Position numbers and translations under genes: made by a program. A model generated the notes under the pieces. The model worked only from the letters and a program-made list of their open reading frames with translations, searched no databases and had not been told where the DNA came from. From Ignavibacteria bacterium (GTDB lineage: Bacteria; Bacteroidota; Ignavibacteria; Ignavibacteriales; Ignavibacteriaceae), in contig JAFLBV010000001.1 in assembly GCA_017302895.1 (NCBI GenBank), positions 1,302,001 to 1,366,000 on the forward strand: a DNA stretch of 64,000 nt. The letters run 5' to 3'. The stretch's first letter is position 1. Each line of letters opens with the position of its first letter. Positions 34,091 to 42,581 of the stretch are shown one piece after another.

Positions 34091-35323
34091 ATGAAAAGAA
34101 AACCGATAATATTATTGATGTGCCTTTTACTTTTCTTCGCCGGGTGTGAAGAGGAGCCACCGGTACTTCCGGGTTTGAAATTCAGCAGTCTTACTGTTGT
34201 TTCACAACCTCCGGGCGCTGTTGTCTTCTTCAACAATAAAAATACGGGGAAAACCACACCAACCGTACTTGAGGGGCTCGAACCGGGATTCTATAAAATT
34301 GATCTGAAATTGAGCAAATATGTTGACACCACTTTCTACACACTCGTAGCCCGTGACCAGCAGGACACAATGGCATTGGAAATGAAGGAAAATCCCGCTG
34401 ACTGGTGGCAAAACTGGAACTCCTCCAATTCACCACTGCCGATGAATACGATCAATAAAATTCTGATCGATTATCAGGACAACAAGTGGCTCGCTACCAA
34501 CGGGAAGGGACTTGTGAAGTATGACGGTCAAGCATGGACCATTTTTGACCGCTCCAATTCAGGGATACCCGACAATTACATTCTCGATTTTGTAATTGAG
34601 AAGCAAAACAGAATCTGGGTTGCCACAACTGAAGGTTTTGGCAGATATGACAACGGTGTTTGGACAGTTTTTAACAAAGCGAACAGCAACCTTCCCGATA
34701 ACTACATCAACTCGATAGATATCGATATTTACGGAAATGTCTGGCTTGGCACCTATTCTGCCGGTTTGGTGAAGTTTGACGGAGTCTCATTCAAGGTTTA
34801 TAATTCAGGCAACAGCGGACTTCCAACAAACAGAATTAATGCCGTAAAATCAGACGGCACCGGTAATGTTTTCATTGGAACACACGGCGAAGGTATTGCC
34901 CTGTTATCTCAGGCTACAGGCAACTGGACAATCTACAATACAGTTACCTCAAACATTCCCGGTCAGTATGTTAACAGGATTGTCATCGACCAAAAGGGTG
35001 ATCTTTGGATCGGGTACATTGGGACCGTTTCTCCCGTTGGTGTCTCAGCCTTCAACGGCAAGTATTTCACAAATTACACTCCGGGAAATTCAGGATTTAA
35101 CGGTTCCATAGTCTCCGGAATTGCAGTATCCAATCTCGGAAATGTATGGGTCTCCACCGCCGATGCAGGAGTTTTCTTCCTCACTCACGGTAAATTCAAA
35201 CGATACACCACCGCAAACTCGGGAATAAAAGACAATTCCGCCCTCTCCATAGCTATCGACAGAAATGAAAACAAGTGGATTGGAGCAGGAGGATTGAATT
35301 TTTATGTGGGAGGGAAAGAGTAG
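34091..35323 (+). CDS. PEGA-domain lipoprotein with two-component-regulator-type propeller repeats
   Basis: A 410-residue lipoprotein. The lipobox FFAGC gives Cys19. A PEGA domain follows (~30-90: LTVVSQPPGAVVFFNNKNTG, LEGLEPGFYKIDLKL), a beta module of surface proteins. From ~115 to the end are six or seven propeller-type units of the Reg_prop kind: NKWLATNGKGLVKYDG, NRIWVATTEGFGRYDNG, GNVWLGTYSAGLVKFDG, GDLWIGYIG, GNVWVSTADAGVFF and NKWIGAGGLNF. Usual Reg_prop sensors are followed by a kinase; none is present, so this is likely a stand-alone surface or periplasmic propeller. Start ATG 34091; an upstream in-frame TTG is less likely. Confidence 0.85.
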   Translation: MKRKPIILLMCLLLFFAGCEEEPPVLPGLKFSSLTVVSQPPGAVVFFNNKNTGKTTPTVLEGLEPGFYKIDLKLSKYVDTTFYTLVARDQQDTMALEMKENPADWWQNWNSSNSPLPMNTINKILIDYQDNKWLATNGKGLVKYDGQAWTIFDRSNSGIPDNYILDFVIEKQNRIWVATTEGFGRYDNGVWTVFNKANSNLPDNYINSIDIDIYGNVWLGTYSAGLVKFDGVSFKVYNSGNSGLPTNRINAVKSDGTGNVFIGTHGEGIALLSQATGNWTIYNTVTSNIPGQYVNRIVIDQKGDLWIGYIGTVSPVGVSAFNGKYFTNYTPGNSGFNGSIVSGIAVSNLGNVWVSTADAGVFFLTHGKFKRYTTANSGIKDNSALSIAIDRNENKWIGAGGLNFYVGGKE

Positions 35324-35403
35324 GTTTTAGTTATGAGTTTTGAATTATGAGTTATGAGTTTTTAGGTATTAGCTATTAGCTATGATCTATGAGCTATTAG
35401 CTG

Positions 35404-35590
35404 AGTTGAAATAGTTCTTGTGGCGACATATGTGTAGAGACCCGGTGACAAATCTTCAGAGAGCCCTTGCGGCGACATATGGGTAGAATCCTGCCGACCT
35501 GTTCACAGAGAGCCCTTGCGGCGACATGTGGGTAGAAACCTGCCGACCCGTTCGAAGAGAGCCCTTGTGGCGACATATGTGTAGAGATTC
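35404..35590 (-). repeat. ~50-bp interspersed repeat, cluster A (four copies, minus orientation)
   Basis: Four copies of the core (CTTG(T/C)GGCGACAT(A/G)TG(T/G)GTAGA on the plus strand, starting about 35413, 35465, 35515 and 35564). Their spacing is about 50 bp. Linkers such as GACC(T/C)GTTC.(A/C)AGAGAG are partly conserved too. Read on the minus strand they are TCTACCCATATGTCGCC-GCAAGGGC, the same unit as at 22.7 and 35.7 kb. Confidence 0.85.
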
Positions 35591-35729
35591 GCAACCAATC
35601 CCAAAACTATAAAAAAACGACTTAGCGGTGTTTTTTGTTCAAAAGAATAATCCTTACCTCAATCAGAGTCTCCCCTTCGAAATTAACTCCATCTTTTCAG
35701 GAGAAATTTACTTTGCTTCAAAAAACATT

Positions 35730-36026
35730 TTCTATCCATATGTCGCCCTAAAGGGCTTTCCTGGGGTTTGTCATTAGATTCTATCCATATGTCGCCCCTA
35801 AAGGGCTTTCTTGTGGTTTGTCGCCGGATTCTATCCATATGTCGCCCTAAAGGGCCATCTTGGGGTTGGTCGCTCTATTCTATCCATATGCCACCCCTGC
35901 GGGGTTGTGATTAACTAATAACTGATAATTCATAAATCATAACTGGCATTCTATCCATATGTCGCCCAGAGGGCTTTCTTGGGGTTTTGACGCCGAATTC
36001 TATCCATATTTCGCCCTAAAGGGCTG
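35730..36026 (+). repeat. ~50-bp interspersed repeat, cluster B (six copies, plus orientation)
   Basis: Copies start near 35731, 35780, 35830, 35879, 35949 and 35999. All share TTCTATCCATAT(G/T)TCGCCC or a close variant, followed by a palindrome: GCCCTAAAGGGC in three copies, GCCCCTAAAGGGC, CCCAGAGGG, and CCCCTGCGGGG in the fourth copy. The linkers are ~20 nt (e.g. TTTCTTGGGGTTTG) and vary. One copy is 70 rather than 50 nt from its neighbour because of a low-complexity insert. Confidence 0.88.
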
Positions 36027-36054
36027 GGAAATTGGTCATATTTGACGGTATGAA

Positions 36055-36092
36055 AATAGAAAAGGCCGCCTCTTTTGAGACAGCCTTTTAAT
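36055..36092 (-). terminator. Intrinsic terminator of the prs-rplI operon
   Basis: On the minus strand AAAGGCTGTCTC, loop AAAA, GAGGCGGCCTTT (12 pairs including two GU), followed by TTTCTATTTTC. Confidence 0.75.
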
Positions 36093-36161
36093 ATTTTCAG
36101 TATTCACTACTGACTTTCGTCAAAAACTCATAACTAATAAGTCATAAGTAATAACTTGATC

Positions 36162-36611
36162 TTAGCTCTGCTCTTTCACAACAAAGACTTTGATCTTTGC
36201 GGTTACGGATGAGTGAAGTTTCACGGGTACATCGTAGATGCCGAGAGCTTTGATAGGTTCGTGGAGTTCGATAGATCTTTTGTCGAGGTCGAATCCTTTT
36301 TCTTTCAAACCGTCAGCAATCATCTGTGAAGTAACGGATCCAAAGAGTTTGTCTTCTTCGCCGGCTTGAACGGTGAGTTCAATTTTCACATTTTCGATGG
36401 CAGTAGCGAGCTGGGTGGCTGCGGCCACTTCTTTTTCTCTTCTCTTAACGATAAGTTTTTTCTCATCTTCAATAGCTCTAAGGTTGCCTTTGAGGGCAGC
36501 ATAGGCATATTTTTTTGGGATGAGGTAGTTGAGAGCGTAGCCTTCGTTTACATCGATGGTATCGCCAACCTTTCCAAGAGAATCGATATTTTGTCTTAAT
36601 ATTACTTTCAT
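36162..36611 (-). CDS. rplI: 50S ribosomal protein bL9
   Basis: A 149-residue L9. The N-terminal RNA-binding domain is MKVILRQNIDSLGKVGDTIDVNEGYALNYLIPKKYA, with the family signature around GxVxxVxxGYxRNxLxP. The long connecting helix (~45-75, NLRAIEDEKKLIVKRREKEVA) and C-terminal domain (GKLFGSVT-type: EEDKLFGSVTSQMIADGL) follow. Start is ATG 36609-36611 with AGGAG eight bases before it; the reading frame extends two codons further to a GTG. Last gene of the operon. Confidence 0.96.
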   Translation of the reverse strand: MKVILRQNIDSLGKVGDTIDVNEGYALNYLIPKKYAYAALKGNLRAIEDEKKLIVKRREKEVAAATQLATAIENVKIELTVQAGEEDKLFGSVTSQMIADGLKEKGFDLDKRSIELHEPIKALGIYDVPVKLHSSVTAKIKVFVVKEQS

Positions 36612-36629
36612 GATCACTTCTCCTGTTGG

Positions 36630-36902
36630 TTATTTCAAAGAATCAGCGACATAAGGCAGAATCGCCATGTGTCTTGCTCTTTTGATAGCAGTTGTTAATT
36701 GGCGGTGATATTTAGCGCAGGTTCCGGTGATTCGCTTAGGGATAATTTTTCCCTGTTCGGTAACGAATTTCTGGAGGAGTTTTACATCTTTGTAATCGAT
36801 GTATTTGATGCCCATCTGAGTAAATCTGCAGACTTTATTGGGCTTCAACATACGCATTTTGTTTCTGTTGTTGCTAAAGTTATTGTTGTTGTTATGTATC
36901 AT
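36630..36902 (-). CDS. rpsR: 30S ribosomal protein bS18
   Basis: A 90-residue S18 that pairs with S6 on the 30S platform. The core [61 protein letters not shown] carries all expected features ([25 protein letters not shown]). The N-terminus is unusually Asn-rich ([12 protein letters not shown]), adding about 15 residues. It lies between ssb and rplI with 2 and 18 nt gaps. Confidence 0.96.
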   Translation of the reverse strand: MIHNNNNNFSNNRNKMRMLKPNKVCRFTQMGIKYIDYKDVKLLQKFVTEQGKIIPKRITGTCAKYHRQLTTAIKRARHMAILPYVADSLK

Positions 36903-36904
36903 AA

Positions 36905-37378
36905 TTACTCTTTAATAAGTTTAGATTCTTCTTCAGTAAGGAACTTGTCGAAAGAATCGGATGTGTAACCGGCAGAATCGTCGTCATAATCAGAAATAGC
37001 TTCTTCATAGACCTCTTCACCGGTCGGTTTAAATCGTTTATTAAGGAATTGAATCCGTCTTGCTTTGATTTCAACGATACTGCGGCTGCTGCCATCTTCA
37101 CCTCTCCAGGTTCGTGATTGCAGTTCGCCATCGACGAGTACGGCTGAACCCTTTCTTACACGCTCACGGCAACTTTCAGCCAGTTTGTTCCAAGCAACAA
37201 TTCCAACAAAACAGACATCTTCCTGCCACTGGCTTCCGGAATCCTTAAATTTTCTGTTGGATGCGATGGTAAAATTGACTACAGGTGTACCATTGGTAGT
37301 GTGCCTGTAAACAGGGTCTTTTGTCAAATTACCGGCAATAACCACATAGTTAATTTCCGGCATCTTCAACTCAGCCAT
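36905..37378 (-). CDS. ssb: Single-stranded DNA-binding protein
   Basis: A 157-residue SSB. The OB fold covers residues 1-~110 ([70 protein letters not shown]). A linker follows and the tail reads [24 protein letters not shown]. The usual acidic tip DDDIPF, which binds replication and repair partners, is not present at the end. In this operon position (rpsF-ssb-rpsR) SSB is normally the main replicative protein, so the altered tip is notable. Some groups keep a second SSB elsewhere. Confidence 0.93.
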   Translation of the reverse strand: MAELKMPEINYVVIAGNLTKDPVYRHTTNGTPVVNFTIASNRKFKDSGSQWQEDVCFVGIVAWNKLAESCRERVRKGSAVLVDGELQSRTWRGEDGSSRSIVEIKARRIQFLNKRFKPTGEEVYEEAISDYDDDSAGYTSDSFDKFLTEEESKLIKE

Positions 37379-37400
37379 AATTGATCTCCTCTGTTCATAT

Positions 37401-37952
37401 CTACTTCGACTGTTCGTCGGTATCGTCTGTCTTCTCTGCTACAACTTCTTCTGCTGCTTCAATAACGGGAGTTTCGACGACTTTTTCAGCCACCGGCTCC
37501 TCTACAACCGCAACGGGTTCAGCTTCAACTTCGACCTCGGCTTCATCAGCTTCGGTTTCAATTACATCTGCTTCATCATCAGCCACCACTTCAAATTCGA
37601 CTGCTTCAAGTTCAGCAGCTTCAGCTTCGGTTTTCTTGTTGGCAAAATATTCGAGAGCCTCTTTTTCGAGTCTGATGGTAAGGAACCTTACAACAGCCTC
37701 ATCGATTTTAAGAAGTCTTTCGAATTCTGCGATGAGATCCACGGGTGCTTCGAACCTGTAGATAACATAGTAGCCAATTCTGTTTTTGTTGATAGTGTAA
37801 GCAAGTCTTTTCCTGCCCCACTTTTCAGTTTCCGATATAACGCCACCACCATCGGTGATTATACCGCTGATCTTCACCAATTCGGCTTCGATCTGTTCGT
37901 CATCCAGAGCCGCATTAATAATAACGGCTGTTTCATAGTGATTTCTTCTCAA
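37401..37952 (-). CDS. rpsF: 30S ribosomal protein bS6 with acidic C-terminal extension
   Basis: A 183-residue S6. The normal S6 fold is residues 1-~98 (MRRNHYETAVIINAALDDEQIEAEL, GGGVISETEKWGRKRLAYTINKNRIGYYVIYRFEAP, RLLKIDEAVVRFLTIRLE). The remaining ~85 residues are Glu/Ala/Val-rich (ADEAEVEVEAEPVAVVEEPVAEKVVETPV) and probably unstructured. The start is TTG 37950-37952, just behind a very strong AGGGAGG (37957-37963). A 9-bp hairpin sits upstream in the leader. First gene after hppA in the operon; the S6:S18 complex is known to autoregulate such leaders in other bacteria. Confidence 0.95.
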   Translation of the reverse strand: MRRNHYETAVIINAALDDEQIEAELVKISGIITDGGGVISETEKWGRKRLAYTINKNRIGYYVIYRFEAPVDLIAEFERLLKIDEAVVRFLTIRLEKEALEYFANKKTEAEAAELEAVEFEVVADDEADVIETEADEAEVEVEAEPVAVVEEPVAEKVVETPVIEAAEEVVAEKTDDTDEQSK

Positions 37953-37973
37953 GAATCCTCCCTATGGGCAATG

Positions 37974-37995
37974 ACCCGGTTTTGGGAAACCGGGT
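37974..37995 (-). promoter_or_regulatory. Perfect hairpin in the rpsF leader, possible S6:S18 site
   Basis: ACCCGGTTT and AAACCGGGT (9 bp perfect) with a four-base loop, 10 nt upstream of the AGGGAGG of rpsF. There is no T-run, so it is not a standard terminator. In several phyla a leader hairpin with a CCG element binds the S6:S18 complex to repress the rpsF operon. The CCGG in the stem and the location fit that idea, but the fine motif was not verified. Confidence 0.4.
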
Positions 37996-38026
37996 AGGGT
38001 TAATAAATAAATGAACAATAAAAAAA

Positions 38027-40252
38027 TTATTTGATTACTTTAATCAATGGTGCGATAACCAAAGCCACAACCGACATCAATTTGATGAGGATGTTGAGTG
38101 ATGGACCGGAGGTATCCTTGAATGGATCACCCACAGTGTCACCAACAACAGCGGCTTTATGCGGTTCAGAACCTTTGTAATACATTTGTCCGTTGTATTC
38201 AACGCCTTCTTCAAACATTTTCTTTGCGTTATCCCAGGCACCACCGGCGTTTGACTGAAAGATAGCCATCAAAACGCCAGTTACCGTTACACCTGCGAGC
38301 AGGCCGCCGAGCATTTCGGGACCACCGAGGAATCCGGTAAGTACAGGTACAATAACAGCGAGCAAGCTTGGAAGTACCATCTGTTTGATGGCAGAAGCTG
38401 TTGAAATCTCAACGCATTTTCCGTACTCTGCCTTACCCTCTGCTGAATCAAAAGTATCCTGGTCAGCTTTTGACCATGTGTCTCTCTCTTTTCCGTCGTT
38501 TTTACGCATCACATTTAGTGCTGCTTTCAACTCGGGAATTGAAGCAAACTGTCTTCTTACCTCTTCGATCATTGACATGGCAGCTTTACCAACCGCCATC
38601 ATAGCCATAGCCGAAAAGAGGAACGGAACAGCGCCACCGAGGAACAGGCCCGCGATTACTTTCGCTTTCGAAATATCAATTACCTTCAAATCTGCAGCGG
38701 TCATAAAAGCACCAAACAAAGCCAGTGCTGTTAGTGCGGCAGAACCTATCGCAAAACCTTTACCGATTGCAGCAGTGGTGTTACCGACTGCATCAAGTTT
38801 ATCTGTTCTTTCCCTTACTTCCTTTGGCAGATCAGCCATTTGAGCGATACCGCCTGCGTTATCGGAAATTGGTCCGTAAGCATCAACTGCGAGCTGAATT
38901 CCAAGATTGGAGAGCATACCCACAGCAGAAATTGCGATACCATAAAGGCCCGCGAGTTCGAAAGAAACCACAATAGCAAAAGCTATGATGATAATCGGGA
39001 TTGCTGTTGACATCATACCGGTACTAAGTCCGGCGATAATGTTGGTTGCAGTTCCTGTCATTGACTGACGGACGATGTTCATAACGGGACCTTTTCCGGT
39101 ACCTGTGTAGTATTCGGTTACAAGTCCGATCAGGAGACCGGAAACAAGACCGATTACAGTAGCTATGAAAACGCCGTTGGCAGTATATTCCCTTACCTGA
39201 CCATAAAGGGGATCGTCATACGACCATGAGCCCGGCAGCATATACTGAATCAGGAACCAAAGACCGATTATTGTAAAGAACGAAGATAAAAATTCACCCG
39301 TGTTAAGAGCTTTTTGAGGATTTCCACCCTCTTTTACCTTAACAAAATAGGTGCCAATGATTGACATTACAATTCCGAGCGCGGCAATTGCGAGAGGCAA
39401 AAGCACAGCACCAAGTCCCCCAAAATGTTCAGAAAAAGTCTGAACCGGGATAAAAGCGGCGCCGAGAACCATGGTTCCCACTATAGCACCGACATAGCTT
39501 TCAAAAAGATCTGCACCCATACCGGCAACATCACCGACATTATCGCCGACATTGTCAGCAATGGTTGCGGGGTTAAGCGGATGATCTTCAGGAATACCTG
39601 CTTCCACTTTTCCGACAAGGTCAGCACCGACATCGGCTGCTTTAGTATAGATTCCACCGCCGACTCTTGCGAAAAGGGCAATCGAAGAGGCGCCGAACGA
39701 AAATCCTGTAATAACTGTGATTACTTTACTTACAGCATTTGCAAGTTGTGCTTTATCAGCAAAAACTTCCTGCGGTAGCCATAATTGCGAGTAGATGGCT
39801 AAAAGCAAGCCAAGACCCAAAACACCAAGACCCACAACGCCGAGACCCATAACCGAGCCACCGGTGAATGCGATGTTAAGTGCTGCACCGAGGCTTTTCC
39901 GCGCTGCATTTGTTGTTCTTACATTTGCTTTTGTAGCGGCTCTCATGCCAATAAAGCCTGCAAGTGCTGAACAAAACGCTCCCAAAACAAAAGAAACAGC
40001 AACCAATGGATGCGAATCTTCTTTCATGTTAGCGGTTACAGCCAGCAGGACAGCTACAATAGCAACAAAAATTGCCAGTACTCTGTACTCCGCCTTCAGG
40101 AAAGCCATCGCACCCTCTGCTATGTATCCTGAAATGCGCTTCATCTTTTCAGTGCCCACTTCCTGTTTGGATATCCAGTTTGCTTTCATATAGGTGAAGA
40201 GCAGACTTAGAATACCAAAGAGGGGCAAAATATAGATGATATATTTTTCCAT
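38027..40252 (-). CDS. hppA: Membrane-bound pyrophosphatase (ion-pumping, HppA)
   Basis: A 741-residue integral membrane enzyme that couples pyrophosphate hydrolysis to pumping of H+ or Na+. About 16 hydrophobic helices. The substrate-binding core contains [13 protein letters not shown] (~215-230) and [18 protein letters not shown]. Later come [10 protein letters not shown] (~455) and the ion-selectivity region [15 protein letters not shown]. The Ala in GNTTAA, instead of Lys, marks the K+-dependent subclass; the ion is probably Na+ or H+, unsettled here. It sits between pth and rpsF in the prs-rplI unit, 17 nt from pth and 74 nt from rpsF. This gene is not normally part of that operon. Confidence 0.96.
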   Translation of the reverse strand: MEKYIIYILPLFGILSLLFTYMKANWISKQEVGTEKMKRISGYIAEGAMAFLKAEYRVLAIFVAIVAVLLAVTANMKEDSHPLVAVSFVLGAFCSALAGFIGMRAATKANVRTTNAARKSLGAALNIAFTGGSVMGLGVVGLGVLGLGLLLAIYSQLWLPQEVFADKAQLANAVSKVITVITGFSFGASSIALFARVGGGIYTKAADVGADLVGKVEAGIPEDHPLNPATIADNVGDNVGDVAGMGADLFESYVGAIVGTMVLGAAFIPVQTFSEHFGGLGAVLLPLAIAALGIVMSIIGTYFVKVKEGGNPQKALNTGEFLSSFFTIIGLWFLIQYMLPGSWSYDDPLYGQVREYTANGVFIATVIGLVSGLLIGLVTEYYTGTGKGPVMNIVRQSMTGTATNIIAGLSTGMMSTAIPIIIIAFAIVVSFELAGLYGIAISAVGMLSNLGIQLAVDAYGPISDNAGGIAQMADLPKEVRERTDKLDAVGNTTAAIGKGFAIGSAALTALALFGAFMTAADLKVIDISKAKVIAGLFLGGAVPFLFSAMAMMAVGKAAMSMIEEVRRQFASIPELKAALNVMRKNDGKERDTWSKADQDTFDSAEGKAEYGKCVEISTASAIKQMVLPSLLAVIVPVLTGFLGGPEMLGGLLAGVTVTGVLMAIFQSNAGGAWDNAKKMFEEGVEYNGQMYYKGSEPHKAAVVGDTVGDPFKDTSGPSLNILIKLMSVVALVIAPLIKVIK

Positions 40253-40269
40253 TTAATCTCCCGGATTAA

Positions 40270-40857
40270 TTATTCGCCGTTTGTTTTTTTATTTATCGTT
40301 TTACTGTTGGCATCGAGAAGCCCTTTTACTCCCGAAGCAACGAAACTGTTCATTAACACAAAACAACTTTCCATGATGCCTGACAGCAGTTCTTCCTCCT
40401 CTTTGGTAAAAGGCTCAAGAACGAAGTCTGCCATTTCACCGGGGCGGAAGGAGTTACCGATACCGATCCGGATTCGCGGGAAGTTGTCGTCTTCGATGGC
40501 ATAAATAATTGAGCTGATGCCATTATGACCACCATCGCCGCCATTTTTTTTGACTTTGAAGGTGCCGGGCATCAGATTGATCTCATCATGGATAACAAGC
40601 AGGTCCTCAGGTGAGGCGCCATACTCGTCGAGTACATTTTTAACGGCGTTACCGCTTAAATTTACATAAGTAACAGGCTTAACCAGCAAGAAGGGGTTCC
40701 CGTTTATGGAGCCCCGTGCCTGGTAATAATCATGTTTAGAGGGAGAAAACTTTAAAGAATGCAAAGTTGCGAACGAGTCAAGAAAGATAAAACCCGCGTT
40801 ATGCCGGGTTTTCTCATATCTTTTGCCGGGATTCCCCAGCCCAACAATGATCTTCAA
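40270..40857 (-). CDS. pth: Peptidyl-tRNA hydrolase
   Basis: A 195-residue Pth that frees peptide from stalled peptidyl-tRNA. The motifs are IVGLGNPGKRYEKTRHNAGFIFLD (~3-26, with the catalytic His in RHNAGF), the Asn in VTYVNLSGNAV, LVIHDEINLMPGTFKVKKNGGDGGHNGISSI (catalytic Asp and GGHNG), and IRIGIG-x-P-like FRIGIGNSFRPGE. The short C-terminal tail is Lys-rich. 2 nt from rplY upstream, in operon order as in many bacteria. Confidence 0.97.
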   Translation of the reverse strand: MKIIVGLGNPGKRYEKTRHNAGFIFLDSFATLHSLKFSPSKHDYYQARGSINGNPFLLVKPVTYVNLSGNAVKNVLDEYGASPEDLLVIHDEINLMPGTFKVKKNGGDGGHNGISSIIYAIEDDNFPRIRIGIGNSFRPGEMADFVLEPFTKEEEELLSGIMESCFVLMNSFVASGVKGLLDANSKTINKKTNGE

Positions 40858-40859
40858 AG

Positions 40860-41489
40860 TTATTCGTCGTCTTTATCCTTGCCTCTCGAGATAACCTCGG
40901 GCTCTTTCATTTCTTCTTCAGTCTCGACAGGGATTTCAACACCGCGAGGAATTGTAATGGTGCAAAGCACTGTTTCAGCAGGGTGAAGAATGGTAATATT
41001 TTCCACATTCAATTTGCCGACATTAAAGCTGTGTCCAAGTTTCAATGGTGAAATGTCCACAGTAAATGCGTTTGGCAGATCTTTTGGCAAGCACTGAATG
41101 GTAAGCTTGTGAAGATTGATCTGGAGCTGACCGCCCTGGATGACGCCGATGGAGTTTCCTTCATATTTAACAGGAACATCAATAGTAACTTTTTCACCTT
41201 TGGTGAGACCGTACATGTCGAAGTGGATAATTCTGTCGGTTACAGGGTCAACCTGCACATCTTTAAGCACGCACTGCTGAGTTTCTTTCCCTTCAATCTC
41301 GAGATTGATAAGGTAGCTTTTAGAAGTGAAGTAGATTTGTTTTATGGAATTTTCAAGTGCTTCTATTGCAACAGGCTCTGTCTTGTTAGCGTAGAAGATG
41401 CCCGGTACTTTAGCTTGGCTCTTTAATTGATTCCTTCCTGATTTTCCGAAAAGTGTCCTTACAGACGCGTTTACAACCTTTGTTTCCAT
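40860..41489 (-). CDS. rplY: 50S ribosomal protein bL25 (long CTC form)
   Basis: A 209-residue two-domain L25/CTC that binds 5S rRNA. The N-terminal domain starts METKVVNASVRTLFGKSGRNQLKSQAKVPGIFYANKTEP, and the C-terminal beta domain (~95-185) contains VTIDVPVKYEGNSIGVIQGGQLQINLHKLTIQCLP. The tail is charged (EEEMKEPEVISRGKDKDDE). Located between prs and pth, 20 and 2 nt away. Confidence 0.96.
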   Translation of the reverse strand: METKVVNASVRTLFGKSGRNQLKSQAKVPGIFYANKTEPVAIEALENSIKQIYFTSKSYLINLEIEGKETQQCVLKDVQVDPVTDRIIHFDMYGLTKGEKVTIDVPVKYEGNSIGVIQGGQLQINLHKLTIQCLPKDLPNAFTVDISPLKLGHSFNVGKLNVENITILHPAETVLCTITIPRGVEIPVETEEEMKEPEVISRGKDKDDE

Positions 41490-41509
41490 TTGTTTCTCCG
41501 TTAAGGCAA

Positions 41510-42481
41510 CTATCCTTTATCCTTGTCGAATAAAGAACTGATTGACTCGTGTTTGTTGATTCTTAATATAGCCTCACCAAAAATGGCTGAAGCGCTAAGT
41601 ACCTGAATTTTGTTTCCTAATTTTTCGATTTTGTCCTCTCCGAGTGGGATAGTATCGAGGACAAATATTTTTTCAATATCTGATTCCAGAATTCTGTCAC
41701 ATGCCGGACCTGAAAGTACGGGATGTGTAACAGAGGCATAAATTTTGTTGGCACCTCTTTTTTTGAGAGATTCAACAGTTCCCTTGAATGTTCCTGCGGT
41801 ATCGATGAGATCATCGACAATGAGGACATCCTTCCCTTCGACATCACCGATAATATGTGCTATCTCGGCGACATTCTGGGTGGGGCGTCGTTTATCGCTC
41901 ACCACAAGAGATGCATCAAGCTTGTTGGCATAGGCTCTTGCCATTTTTATTCCACCTACATCGGGTGAAATAACAGCAAGATTACTGCTGAGATGCTTAA
42001 GCTCGTTATAAAATACAATTGAACCATAAAGGTGATCGAAGGGGATATCAAAGAATCCCTGGATCTGAGGGGTATGCAAATCCATTGTGATCACACGGTC
42101 GGCACCTGCAGAAGTAATCAGGTTAGCTACAAGTTTGGCAGTAATTGCCACCCTTGGCTGATCTTTTCTGTCTTGCCGGGCATATCCAAAATATGGAATT
42201 ATAGCCGTGATCCGCTTAGCGGAAGCCCTTTTGGCTGCATCAAGCATTATGAGCAGCTCCATCAAATTTTCAGCAGGGGGGTTGGTTGACTGGACGAGGT
42301 AAACATCGCTTCCGCGAACATTTTCACCGTATTTCACCCAGATCTCGCCATCGCTGAACTTTTTGATCTCTAATGCCCCAAGTCGTTTATCGACATCCAA
42401 ACGCCTGCCCATATAGTTTACAATTTTTTCGGCAAGCGGACGATTTGATCTTCCTGAGAAGACCTTAATTTCGGAATCCAT
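41510..42481 (-). CDS. prs: Ribose-phosphate pyrophosphokinase (PRPP synthetase)
   Basis: A 323-residue PRPP synthetase making 5-phosphoribosyl diphosphate from ribose-5-phosphate and ATP. Seen: FSGRSNRPLAEKIVNYMG, FSDGEIWVKYGENVRGSDVYLVQST, the flexible-loop region and metal site DLHTPQIQGFFDIPFDHLYG, SPDVGGIKMARAYA, and the PRPP loop VLIVDDLIDTAGTFKG (~222). The consensus promoter 32 nt upstream indicates that it leads the operon prs-rplY-pth-hppA-rpsF-ssb-rpsR-rplI. Confidence 0.97.
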   Translation of the reverse strand: MDSEIKVFSGRSNRPLAEKIVNYMGRRLDVDKRLGALEIKKFSDGEIWVKYGENVRGSDVYLVQSTNPPAENLMELLIMLDAAKRASAKRITAIIPYFGYARQDRKDQPRVAITAKLVANLITSAGADRVITMDLHTPQIQGFFDIPFDHLYGSIVFYNELKHLSSNLAVISPDVGGIKMARAYANKLDASLVVSDKRRPTQNVAEIAHIIGDVEGKDVLIVDDLIDTAGTFKGTVESLKKRGANKIYASVTHPVLSGPACDRILESDIEKIFVLDTIPLGEDKIEKLGNKIQVLSASAIFGEAILRINKHESISSLFDKDKG

Positions 42482-42513
42482 GGTGTTCCAAAAATTTAAA
42501 GAAATATAGCTTA

Positions 42514-42544
42514 CAAATATAGGGAATGGCGATCAGGAAATCAA
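42514..42544 (-). promoter_or_regulatory. Bacteroidota-type promoter of the prs operon (TTG-N20-TATATTTG)
   Basis: On the minus strand TTG at 42544-42542 and TATATTTG at 42521-42514 are 20 nt apart and match both boxes fully. It lies 32 nt before the prs ATG. Confidence 0.7.
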
Positions 42545-42581
42545 GAAAAATTATTAATGATTAAAATGAGCCTCTTACCGT

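Larger units (their letters stand above)
35324..36161. other. Gene-free repeat-rich interval (838 nt)
   Basis: Between the PEGA lipoprotein and rplI. It begins with low-complexity DNA made of variants of ATTAGCTATTAGCTATGA (35328-35402), then a minus-oriented and a plus-oriented cluster of the ~50-bp repeat. A further low-complexity stretch (35910-35945) and the rplI operon terminator (36055-36092) follow. A 65-codon open frame across 35397-35594 is a translation of the repeats, not a gene. Confidence 0.75.

Noticed and set aside
35397-35594. 65-residue open frame on the minus strand
   Set aside because: It is a translation of four repeat copies and has no ribosome binding site.
35730-36026. 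CRISPR-like array of ~30-bp units with ~20-bp spacers
   Set aside because: Repeats are degenerate, the spacers are partly similar to each other, spacing jumps to 70 nt once, copies occur in both orientations, and there are no cas genes.
37381-37761. 126-residue Ser/Thr/Ala-rich open frame antisense to rpsF
   Set aside because: It is the mirror of the Glu/Ala/Val-rich S6 tail; no family features.
37974-37995. Hairpin as terminator of hppA
   Set aside because: No T-run on the minus strand and it is placed in the rpsF leader.
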